A program made the position numbers and the translations under genes. A stretch of DNA of 64,000 nucleotides, from assembly GCA_037349105.1 (NCBI GenBank), contig JAYJMM010000116.1, positions 5,642,001 to 5,706,000 of the forward strand, given 5' to 3'. Source of the DNA: Limnomonas spitsbergensis. Taxonomy: Eukaryota > Chlorophyta > Chlorophyceae > Chlamydomonadales. The first letter of the stretch is position 1. Each line of letters opens with the position of its first letter. Below the pieces are notes generated by a model. That model saw only the letters and a program-made list of their open reading frames with translations, searched no databases and was not told the DNA's origin. Of this stretch, positions 46,701 to 57,409 are shown piece after piece.

Positions 46701-49700
46701 CTGTAGGCTGGTCATGGTTTAGTCCCCATCGATTGCCTCTGGGCCGTGGAGGTTGCTTGGCAGCCCCGACAAGTATTATGGTGTTATGGTGTGACATGCT
46801 ATGGTGTTCAAAATAAGCGGCTTGTGCGTATGGTTGACTGGGGTGTGACCGAGTGGCGCACGCTTGGATGTGCGTTATTTTCCATGGTGAAGATCCCACC
46901 GGATTATAACTCTCGGGTAGCTGGTGTTAATCTGGAACCTATGCCGTGAGTGTTTTTCTGTGGCTGTGATTGATGTCAAAAGCATGCAGCCAAGGACTGC
47001 CTAGGCGTATGTGCTCCTTTCCCGCCACCTTTGAGCAGTGCCACACTGCCATGGCTCCCTTTTTTTTCTTTTTTTTAAAGACCGATTGACCACCGTCTTA
47101 ATTTTATTCACTTGAAGACTAATTGACCCCCCTTCATATTCCCCTCTGCACGAAGCTGATCCCTCGAGCCCTTACACACCTACCTGCTGGGCATCTTTTC
47201 CAATCTCCCCCCTCCCCCTGCAGTGTCGATAAGGGCTACCAGCGGATCTGCCGCTGCAACGGTCACAGTGCCACTGTGAGGGGGATTGACTGGAGTGCGG
47301 ACTCCAGCATTATCATGTCCAACTCAAACGACGACGAGCTGCTGTTCTGGAATGCACGCACGGGCAAGCAGGTCAGGCGGGGTGCGGGGGGCTGCAGGGA
47401 GAGGAAAGGCGCAGGAACAGGGGGGGCCATCACCACAGGTTACGGGGGTGCAAGTCACAAAAGGGAATGAAAAGGCGTGGGGGCATGAGCTTGACACTAT
47501 AGTGAGAAACTGTGTCGTTCCCGCTTATGTTACACAATTTACCCTGTGACGTACCCTGGATAAACTTTTGATTCCAGCACTAGCTAGACGGTGATGCTCT
47601 CGTCCCTGCTAGAATGCCCGGCTGGCCCTCCTCATGCCAGCCCTGCTGGATGCCTCCTACCATTTTAACAGTACATGTCTACATGATGGATTGATTTGCC
47701 GTGATTAATGTCTGTCTACCGGCAGGGTCTCTAGCAGGGTGTTCACGGAAATCATGCTCCTCACAATCTCCCCTGCGGGTCATGCTCCCCACAATCTCCC
47801 CTCCGGGTCATGCTCTTTTTTGCTTCCTGGCCCTGCCCTGGCCCGTGTCAATATCCCCAGTCTAGCCTGCCAACAGGGTGGGGCTCTGCATCCTTGCCAA
47901 GGATTCCTAAAATCTTGGGTTGGAAAGACCAGAGCTGCTCCCGCGTCTCACCCTCCTCCTCTGCCCTGTCCTTTGCAGATCACGCTGCCCCAGCGGGACG
48001 TGGACTTCTCCACCTACACCTGCTTGCTAGGCTTCCCAGTCATGGGCATCTGGCCACCCTTTAGCGACGGCCTGGATGTCAACTCGCTGGATCGATCACT
48101 GGACCGCGAGCTGGTTGTCACCAGGTGAGTGGGAGAGGGGGGGAGAGAGGAGAGGGGGATGAGAGGGGGGAGGTGAGGAGTGAGGCTGGGGTTTTGAGTC
48201 TGTGAGGGGGGAGGGGGGAGGGTGTGGGACCAAGGATATGAGGCTGAGGGGATGAGGCTGGGGCTGTGACGGGTGTGGCTGGGTGTATATGGGCGTGAGG
48301 GAGTAGTGTGTGAGGCTGTGCAAGCTCACTCCTCGTAGGGTGGGTCAGGCAGCCCTCACTGCGTGTGCAAGAGTTCCTGGCTGGCTATGTGGTGTATGCA
48401 GCGTCGCAGCGGAAGGTACACACGGTATGCCAGGGATACAGGTGATTAAGTTGGGCAGAGCGCCAGCTGGGCCCCTTAAGATCTACCGTTCAAGGGATGA
48501 CTGAACGTGTATGTGACCTAAGTCCGCTTAAACCATGTGAAGACTCGCATCAAGGGCAAGGGCAGAACAACCTGGGTCCAAGGCTGAAGAATAAAATTCA
48601 TTCGGAAATAACATCCTGTATTTAGTCCTTTGAAGGGGGGCGGTTTCTGACTGATTTGCAGGGGCGCTTGCTTGAGAGCTGCGGTGCGGAGGCCTTTTGC
48701 ATAGGATCTGGATATGAAACAGGTCATCCATTGCCTGCACTCCGTTGGAAGAAATGTCGCAGGCTGTCCTGTACCCCACACCCCAATGGCGCAGGCTGTC
48801 CTGTACCCCACACCCTAATGGCGCAGGCTGTCCTGTACCCCACACCCTAATGGCGTAGGCTGTCCTGTACCCCACACCCTAATGGCGCAGGCTGTCCTGT
48901 ACCCCACACTCTATTGGTGCAGGCTTTCCTGTACCCCACACCCTAATGGCGCAGGCTTTCCTGTACCCCACACCCTAATGGCGCAGGCTGTCCTGTACCC
49001 CACACCCTAATGGCGCAGGCTGTCCTGTACCCCACACTCTATTGGTGCAGGCTTTCCTGTACCCCACACCCTAATGGCGCAGGCTGTCCTGTACCCCACA
49101 CTCTATTGGTGCAGGCTTTCCTGTACCCCACACCCTAATGGCGCAGGCTGTCCTGTACCCCACACTCTATTGGTGCAGGCTTTCCTGTACCCCACACCCT
49201 AATGGCGCAGGCTGTCCTGTACCCCACACCCTAATGGCGCAGGCTGTCCTGTACCCCACACTCTATTGGTGCAGGCTTTCCTGTACCCCACACCCTAATG
49301 GCGCAGGCTGTCCTGTACCCCACACTCTATTGGTGCAGGCTTTCCTGTACCCCACACCCTAATGGCGCAGGCTGTCCTGTACCCCACACCCTAATGGCGC
49401 AGGCTGTCCTGTACCCCACACTCTATTGGTGCAGGCTTTCCTGTACCCCACACCCTAATGGCGCAGGCTTTCCTGTACCCCACACCCTAATGGCGCAGGC
49501 TGTCCTGTACCCCACACCCTAATGGCGCAGGCTGTCCTGTACCCCACACTCTATTGGTGCAGGCTGTCCTGTACCCCACACCCTAATGGCGCAGGCTTTC
49601 CTGTACCCCACACCCTAATGGCGCAGGCTGTCCTGTACCCCACACCCTAATGGCGCAGGCTGTCCTGTACCCCACACCCTAATGGCGTAGGCTGTCCTGT

Positions 49701-52700
49701 ACCCCACACCCTAATGGCGCAGGCTGTCCTGTACCCCACACTCTATTGGTGCAGGCTTTCCTGTACCCCACACCCTAATGGCGCAGGCTGTCCTGTACCC
49801 CACACTCTATTGGTGCAGGCTTTCCTGTACCCCACACCCTAATGGCGCAGGCTGTCCTGTACCCCACACCCTAATGGCGCAGGCTGTCCTGTACCCCACA
49901 CTCTATTGGTGCAGGCTTTCCTGTACCCCACACCCTAATGGCGCAGGCTGTCCTGTACCCCACACTCTATTGGTGCAGGCTTTCCTGTAACCCACACCCT
50001 AATGGCGCAGGCTGTCCTGTACCCCACACCCTAATGGCGCAGGCTGTCCTGTACCCCACACTCTATTGGTGCAGGCTTTCCTGTACCCCACACCCTAATG
50101 GCGCAGGCTTTCCTGTACCCCACACCCTAATGGCGCAGGCTGTCCTGTACCCCACACCCTAATGGCGCAGGCTGTCCTGTACCCCACACTCTATTGGTGC
50201 AGGCTGTCCTGTACCCCACACCCTAATGGCGCAGGCTTTCCTGTACCCCACACCCTAATGGCGCAGGCTGTCCTGTACCCCACACCCTAATGGCGCAGGC
50301 TGTCCTGTACCCCACACCCTAATGGCGCAGGCTGTCCTGTACCCCACACCCTAATGGCGCAGGCTTTCCTGTACCCCACACCCTAATGGCGCAGGCTTTC
50401 CTGTACCCCACACCCTAATGGCGCAGGCTGTCCTGTACCCCACACTCTATTGGTGCAGGCTGTCCTGTACCCCACACCCTAATGGCGCAGGCTGTCCTGT
50501 ACCCCACACCCTAATGGCGCAGGCTGTCCTGTACCCCACACTCTATTGGTGCAGGCTTTCCTGTACCCCACACCCTAATGGTGCAGGCTGTCCTGTACCC
50601 CACACCCTAATGGCGCAGGCTGTCCTGTACCCCACACCCTAATGGCGCAGGCTGTCCTGTACCCCACACCCTAATGGCGCAGGCTGTCCTGTACCCCACA
50701 CCCTAATGGTGCAGGCTTTCCTGTACCCCACACCCTAATGGTGCAGGCTTTCCTGTACCCCACACCCTAATGGTGCAGGCTGTCCTGTACCCCACACCCT
50801 AATGGCGCAGGCTGTCCTGTACCCCACACTCTATTGGTGCAGGCTTTCCTGTACCCCACACCCTAATGGCGCAGGCTTTCCTGTACCCCACACCCTAATG
50901 GTGCAGGCTGTCCTGTACCCCACACCCTAATGGCGCAGGCTGTCCTGTACCCCACACCCTAATGGTGCAGGCTGTCCTGTACCCCACACCCTAATGGTGC
51001 AGGCTGTCCTGTACCCCACACCCTAATGGTGCAGGCTGTCCTGTACCCCACACCCTAATGGTGCAGGCTGTCCTGTACCCCACACCCTAATGGCGCAGGC
51101 TTTCCTGTACCCCACACCCTAATGGCGCAGGCTGTCCTGTACCCCACACCCTAATGGCGCAGGCTGTCCTGTACCCCACATCCTAATGGCGCAGGCTGTC
51201 CTGTACCCCACACCCTAATGGCGCAGGCTGTCCTGTACCCCACACCCTAATGGCGCAGGCTGTCCTGTACCCCACACCCTAATGGTGCAGGCTGTCCTGT
51301 ACCCCACACCCTAATGGCGCAGGCTGTCCTGTACCCCACACCCTAATGGTGCAGGCTGTCCTGTACCCCACACCCTAATGGTGCAGGCTGTCCTGTACCC
51401 CACACCCTAATGGCGCAGGCTGTCCTGTACCCCACACCCTAATGGCGCAGGCTGTCCTGTACCCCACACCCTAATGGCGCAGGCTGTCCTGTACCCCACA
51501 CCCTAATGGCGCAGGCTGTCCTGTACCCCACACCCTAATGGCGCAGGCTGTCCTGTACCCCACACCCTAATGGCGCAGGCTGTCCTGTACCCCACACCCT
51601 AATGGTGCAGGCTGTCCTGTACCCCACACCCTAATGGTGCAGGCTGTCCTGTACCCCACACCCTAATGGCGCAGGCTGTCCTGTACCCCACACCCTAATG
51701 GTGCAGGCTGTCCTGTACCCCACACCCTAATGGTGCAGGCTGTCATGTACCCCACACCCTAATGGCGCAGGCTGTCCTGTACCCCACACCCTAATGGCGC
51801 AGGCTGTCCTGTACCCCACACCCTAATGGCGCAGGCTGTCCTGTACCCCACACCCTAATGGCGCAGGCTGTCCTGTACCCCACACCCTAATGGCGCAGGC
51901 TGTCCTGTACCCCACACCCTAATGGTGCAGGCTGTCCTGTACCCCACACCCTAATGGTGCAGGCTGTCCTGTACCCCACACCCTAATGGCGCAGGCTGTC
52001 CTGTACCCCACACCCTAATGGCGCAGGCTGTCCTGTACCCCACACCCTAATGGCGCAGGCTGTCCTGTACCCCACACCCTAATGGCGCAGGCTGTCCTGT
52101 ACCCCACACCCTAATGGCGCAGGCTGTCCTGTACCCCACACCCTAATGGCGCAGGCTGTCCTGTACCCCACACCCTAATGGTGCAGGCTGTCCTGTACCC
52201 CACACCCTAATGGTGCAGGCTGTCCTGTACCCCACACCCTAATGGCGCAGGCTGTCCTGTACCCCACACCCTAATGGTGCAGGCTGTCCTGTACCCCACA
52301 CCCTAATGGTGCAGGCTGTCCTGTACCCCACACCCTAATGGCGCAGGCTGTCCTGTACCCCACACCCTAATGGCGCAGGCTGTCCTGTACCCCACACCCT
52401 AATGGCGCAGGCTGTCCTGTACCCCACACCCTAATGGCGCAGGCTGTCCTGTACCCCACACCCTAATGGCGCAGGCTGTCCTGTACCCCACACCCTAATG
52501 GTGCAGGCTGTCCTGTACCCCACACCCTAATGGTGCAGGCTGTCCTGTACCCCACACCCTAATGGCGCAGGCTGTCCTGTACCCCACACCCTAATGGTGC
52601 AGGCTGTCCTGTACCCCACACCCTAATGGTGCAGGCTGTCCTGTACCCCACACCCTAATGGCGCAGGCTGTCCTGTACCCCACACCCTAATGGTGCAGGC

Positions 52701-55700
52701 TGTCCTGTACCCCACACCCTAATGGTGCAGGCTGTCCTGTACCCCACACCCTAATGGTGCAGGCTGTCCTGTACCCCACACCCTAATGGTGCAGGCTGTC
52801 CTGTACCCCACACCCTAATGGTGCAGGCTGTCCTGTACCCCACACCCTAATGGTGCAGGCTGTCCTGTACCCCACACCCTAATGGTGCAGGCTGTCCTGT
52901 ACCCCACACCCTAATGGTGCAGGCTGTCCTGTACCCCACACCCTAATGGCGCAGGCTGTCCTGTACCCCACACCCTAATGGCGCAGGCTGTCCTGTACCC
53001 CACACCCTAATGGTGCAGGCTGTCCTGTACCCCACACCCTAATGGTGCAGGCTGTCCTGTACCCCACACCCTAATGGTGCAGGCTGTCCTGTACCCCACA
53101 CCCTAATGGCGCAGGCTGTCCTGTACCCCACACCCTAATGGTGCAGGCTGTCCTGTACCCCACACCCTAATGGTGCAGGCTGTCCTGTACCCCACACCCT
53201 AATGGCGCAGGCTGTCCTGTACCCCACACCCTAATGGTGCAGGCTGTCCTGTACCCCACACCCTAATGGTGCAGGCTGTCCTGTACCCCACACCCTAATG
53301 GTGCAGGCTGTCCTGTACCCCACACCCTAATGGTGCAGGCTGTCCTGTACCCCACACCCTAATGGTGCAGGCTGTCCTGTACCCCACACCCTAATGGTGC
53401 AGGCTGTCCTGTACCCCACACCCTAATGGCGCAGGCTGTCCTGTACCCCACACCCTAATGGTGCAGGCTGTCCTGTACCCCACACCCTAATGGTGCAGGC
53501 TGTCCTGTACCCCACACCCTAATGGTGCAGGCTGTCCTGTACCCCACACCCTAATGGTGCAGGCTGTCCTGTACCCCACACCCTAATGGCGCAGGCTGTC
53601 CTGTACCCCACACCCTAATGGCGCAGGCTGTCCTGTACCCCACACCCTAATGGCGCAGGCTGTCCTGTACCCCACACCCTAATGGTGCAGGCTGTCCTGT
53701 ACCCCACACCCTAATGGCGCAGGCTGTCCTGTACCCCACACCCTAATGGTGCAGGCTGTCCTGTACCCCACACCCTAATGGTGCAGGCTGTCCTGTACCC
53801 CACACCCTAATGGTGCAGGCTGTCCTGTACCCCACACCCTAATGGTGCAGGCTGTCCTGTACCCCACACCCTAATGGTGCAGGCTGTCCTGTACCCCACA
53901 CCCTAATGGTGCAGGCTGTCCTGTAACCCACACCCTAATGGCGCAGGCTGTCCTGTACCCCACACCCTAATGGCGCAGGCTGTCCTGTACCCCACACCCT
54001 AATGGTGCAGGCTGTCCTGTACCCCACACCCTAATGGTGCAGGCTGTCCTGTACCCCACACCCTAATGGTGCAGGCTGTCCTGTACCCCACACCCTAATG
54101 GTGCAGGCTGTCCTGTACCCCACACCCTAATGGTGCAGGCTGTCCTGTACCCCACACCCTAATGGCGCAGGCTGTCCTGTACCCCACACCCTAATGGTGC
54201 AGGCTGTCCTGTACCCCACACCCTAATGGCGCAGGCTGTCCTGTACCCCACACCCTAATGGTGCAGGCTGTCCTGTACCCCACACCCTAATGGCGCAGGC
54301 TGTCCTGTACCCCACACCCTAATGGTGCAGGCTGTCCTGTACCCCACACCCTAATGGTGCAGGCTGTCCTGTACCCCACACCCTAATGGCGCAGGCTGTC
54401 CTGTACCCCACACCCTAATGGTGCAGGCTGTCCTGTACCCCACACCCTAATGGTGCAGGCTGTCCTGTACCCCACACCCTAATGGTGCAGGCTGTCCTGT
54501 ACCCCACACCCTAATGGTGCAGGCTGTCCTGTACCCCACACCCTAATGGCGCAGGCTGTCCTGTACCCCACACCCTAATGGTGCAGGCTGTCCTGTACCC
54601 CACACCCTAATGGTGCAGGCTGTCCTGTACCCCACACCCTAATGGCGCAGGCTGTCCTGTACCCCACACCCTAATGGTGCAGGCTGTCCTGTACCCCACA
54701 CCCTAATGGTGCAGGCTGTCCTGTACCCCACACCCTACCCTACCCACCAATTCGCGTCCTCTAGAGCACTGAAGATGATGCAAGCCCAGCTACAACCTTT
54801 GTGCCCTGCCTCCATTTTCCTGTTGCTTCCAGGTCTGTCCCCTCCGCACCTGGCGCCCCCATTCCGCTCCGCAGTGATGACCAGGATATGGGCGAGGTTG
54901 AGAGTCTAAACCTTAAACCCTAAACTCCCCTCTGCAGTGATGACCAGGGTATGGTCCAGGTTAAAAGTCTTAACCCTAAACTGAGGGTATCGTCAAGGTT
55001 TAGAGTCTAAACCCTAAACTCCCCTCTGTAGTGATGACCAGGGTATGGTCAAGCTCTTCAACTACCCTTGTGTGATCAACGATGCCCCTCACCGCGCGTA
55101 CCGCGGCCACTCCTCACACGTGATGGCAGTGCGCTTCAATTGCGACGCGACCATGGTGTGCAGCGGCGGCGGCCACGACTGGGCCGTCTTCCAGTTCAGG
55201 GTGGTGAGGCTCAAGCCAGATGATCCCCCAGCACCCAAACCGGAGCGGGTATGGGCTGCGCTGGACGATTCCGGTGAGCGGGGAGGGAATGCCAGACAGG
55301 GAAATACGCCTCTAAGGGCATCCAAATGCCGTGGTGACTGATAAACGTTGAAAGTGTGAAATGTACGACGTTGGATTGGTGGTTTCAGTGATGAGTGGGA
55401 GGAGGCGTCCAACACACAGAAGAGGGTTCATCACACCTGCTTCGTCAAGCTTGTGAACTGTGGGCATAATTTGAGGTGAAGCTCTCACAGACTCACGCGC
55501 ATGCTGATGTACAGCTTTGCTTTGTGTACGCTGCTGAAGTGTGAACCTGCCTCCTGCCTTGCCAGGGCGCAACTTCGGGTACACCAACAGGCCTGCCCAC
55601 GCAGCACCTGCACCCGCGCCTGGCGGACGCGGCGGTGTCAGCGGGAGGAAGTCGCATGACGGCGCAGGGGCTGCTGAGGGGCGCATGCCATCTCTTGCTG

Positions 55701-55945
55701 AGGCCGCAGATGAGGACAGGTTCAGGGATGCTGCGGCTGGTAGGTCTGGCTTGCCACCCAGGCCTGCCGCACCGTCCATTAGGGTTGGTGGACGAGATGA
55801 GGTGCCGATCCCCCCCAGGGGGGACCCCGCGGATGTAGACGATGACTTTGTGGTGGATGATGATGAGGGTGAGGGACTGGATGAGAATCCGGCACCGCTG
55901 CGCATGGATGAGGCAGAGCTACAGGACAGCCATGCAGGCCGTTGA
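31774..55945 (+). CDS. EF-hand / HELP / WD40 protein, EML-like, 1272 aa
   Basis: EML proteins bind microtubules through a HELP/TAPE beta-propeller unit. Twenty-two exons join in phase: 31774-31970, 32232-32452, 32732-32926, 33445-33655, 34131-34265, 36694-36754, 37088-37223, 37702-37875, 38252-38358, 38660-38770, 39116-39379, 39994-40077, 43282-43359, 44017-44115, 44531-44660, 45133-45347, 45849-46091, 46345-46586, 47224-47371, 47979-48124, 55032-55273, 55566-55945 (TGA). Residues 1-275 are Gly/Pro/Ser-rich. An EF-hand pair covers about 300-385 (DDGSGDVSIDEFIAVCEQ). The HELP motif covers about 430-480 (LDFIYGYQG, NLFYTSENKVVYFTAGVGVV), then YFFLGHNDDITALALCP. WD repeats run to about 1145, ending in GHSSHVMAVRFNCDATMVCS. 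An acidic tail follows (DVDDDFVVDDDEGEG). Exon 3 could instead start at 32801. A stretch near 43452 might be an extra exon. Long arrays fill introns 5, 12 and 20. Confidence 0.9.
34783..36660. repeat. Poly-C / CTCCACATG minisatellite, EML intron 5
   Basis: About 1.9 kb is made of units of roughly 16-21 bp: CTCCACATG followed by T or C and a run of 4-12 C. Units vary mainly in C-run length, with occasional ATGG, ATCT or ATAT. The array ends about 33 bp before the exon 6 acceptor. Open frames of 500-660 codons on both strands reflect a unit without stops and are not genes. Confidence 0.95.
37396..37465. repeat. GGTGGGCTG low-complexity tract, EML intron 7
   Basis: Short irregular repeats of GTGGGTGG and GGTGGGCTGG occur here. 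A second C-rich stretch with repeated CACCTGCCC follows at about 37570-37690, up to the exon 8 acceptor. Confidence 0.6.
40092..43031. repeat. 46/63-bp G-rich minisatellite, EML intron 12
   Basis: About 2.9 kb, roughly 55 units. The basic unit is 46 bp, containing GCACTGGCCAAGGGGAGGGG and GACAAACAGCAGGTGCAG. Many units carry an extra 17-bp copy of GCACTGGCCAAGGGGAG, giving 63 bp. Base differences (GGCGAC or GGAGAC, GCAGGC or GCAAGC) recur in blocks, showing that multi-unit segments were duplicated. The array begins 14 bp after the exon 12 donor. Very long open frames on both strands are repeat artefacts. Confidence 0.95.
44990..45120. repeat. C-rich pentamer tract, EML intron 15
   Basis: CCGACCTGCCC and CCCGA/CCCTG pentamer-like repeats fill the 130 bp before the exon 16 acceptor and act as an extended polypyrimidine region. 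Confidence 0.7.
48758..54743. repeat. 32-bp x 186 minisatellite, EML intron 20
   Basis: About 6 kb of tandem 32-bp units, each holding GCAGGCTGTCCTGTACCCCA. The same ten-base word starts at 48769 and at 54721, 5952 bp apart, exactly 186 x 32, so no net insertion or deletion separates the ends. Two main unit types exist: CCCTAATGG(C/T)GCAGGCTGTC and CTCTATTGGTGCAGGCTTTC. The second type occurs only in the left third (to about 50,850), where blocks of units recur at 160 and 640 bp. The right two thirds contain only the first type with a C/T choice. The array fills most of a 6.9-kb intron. Confidence 0.97.
54862..55048 (+). repeat. Tripled 3' splice-site segment before EML exon 21
   Basis: Three copies of an acceptor plus exon start, (C/T)C(C/T)G(C/T)AGTGATGACCAGG, occur at about 54872, 54932 and 55026. 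They are linked by GTCTAAACCCTAAACTCCCC-like sequence. Only the third copy opens into the WD40 exon; reading from either of the first two meets a TAA within about 75 nt. They look like partial duplications of the exon boundary. Confidence 0.85.
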
Positions 55946-57409
55946 GGGGGGCTAGCGGCGGTGATGTGTAGGGGGGCTGGTTTGGACTGCAGGGTAGTGC
56001 TGAGGATTAGCACGATCTGGGCACACATTAAGCATTGGGAGGTGGTGATAGTATAGATAATAGCGCTTCATTCATCACTTGTGTGAAAGATTGGGGGGTA
56101 TGAATCACAGTGCCAAGATTATGGTGCCCTCAAATGCTATCTTGTGTGATCTCAGTTCTGGTGCGTTAATTAACAGGGGTAGGACCATTACTGGTGTGGG
56201 TGAGAAAACTGTGTGCGTCGTTGGAAACATGGATAGTATGCTAGGCGCAGAGTTTTCTGAAGCCCTCATCATGATTCAATTTCCTATCAAAGGTCCGTAA
56301 AGTGATGTACCGGTAGGGAATGATGTTATCAGGGGATGTTATGAATGGTGAAGTTCTGAGTATCAAGTGCCTGAACCGATTTAGGCCGGCCTGAGGCACT
56401 GATCTCTCGTAGAAGTAAGTGCTTACCACCAAACACAACCAAACTTGGCTTGCTGCAACACTTGCATTGCGAACTATAAATCTTTGGTATAAACTAGGAC
56501 ATCCAATGGCACTATCAGGCACCTTCGTCGGTAACATGTTTTTGCCTTCCTTGGTTACCCTCTGCATGAGGCGGGTGTTTCTAGAATGGAGAAGCCTACC
56601 ATGAGAGCACCTAGCTGGTCTCTGGCATTAAGGGAGTCTGCGACATATGTACTCTTTGAGATAATGTTGAAATCATAACTTCATGTACTAGCCAGGACTT
56701 CAATGTTCTACCAGGGGTTCCCCTGGTTCCACATTCTTCTGCAGTCGCCAACGGGGCTCACTTAACTACCCATGCGCAGCCCAATCTCCTGGTGTACCCA
56801 GACAAGTGGTGTACGATACCGATATGTTATTTCCGAAATTCTGCTGTCCGGGATTCAAGTGGTTTGTACCGTAATGCAGTTCAGGGCTTGCAACTTAAGT
56901 TAGATGTCAGAAAACAGCAACCGTTATTCTTGTCTAAACACTGCACTTCTCGTCCCATGAAAATACATGTTGTAACCGTTAGGGCAAGCAGCCTCACTAT
57001 CTAAGACGAGTCAGCATGGATGTTGGCGATACCAGTTATTATGTCAAGACGCTTCGTGTTTTTTTTTCTTGATACAAAAATGACCTGATGACTTCAGGAC
57101 CCTGCTCAAGGGCATGGGGAAGAAAACCTCGACGTCAAAATTCAATATTAAAGTGTGTTGCCTATGATTCAAGTTTTACCATAAATGTATTTTTCAGATG
57201 AAGCTGGAAGATGGAGCAGCAGTTAGGCCAAGCACTATGGCTTATGCCAGTGTTTGTTCATGAGCTTCTTATTGAACAAAGAGGAAGAGTGGACAAATCA
57301 AGCAGGAACAATCACAGTCCACAGGATAGCTTTGTGCATCCCTCCTAGGCAAGCTCTCATCATTCAGGCCTTGACGATGCTTGATGACCAGCGGGGGCAA
57401 ATGCATCTC
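55946..57409. other. Intergenic region between convergent EML-like and E2 genes
   Basis: About 1.46 kb lies between the two stop codons. It is AT-rich with only short, unrecognised open frames, and must hold both 3' UTRs. I see no repeat array, RNA gene or mobile element. Confidence 0.6.

Noticed and set aside
48758..54743. CRISPR array
   Set aside because: Units are contiguous 32-bp tandem copies without unique spacers, there are no cas genes, and the setting is eukaryotic and intronic.
48656..54909. Repeated 60-74 codon open frames in the 32-bp array
   Set aside because: Repeat artefact: identical peptides recur every 160 or 640 bp and there is no independent coding signal.
48781..55020. 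Interstitial telomere array (CCCTAA words)
   Set aside because: CCCTAA occurs once per 32-bp unit as part of a longer word, and CCCTAAA near 54900-55020 only as isolated copies, so there is no tandem telomeric repeat.
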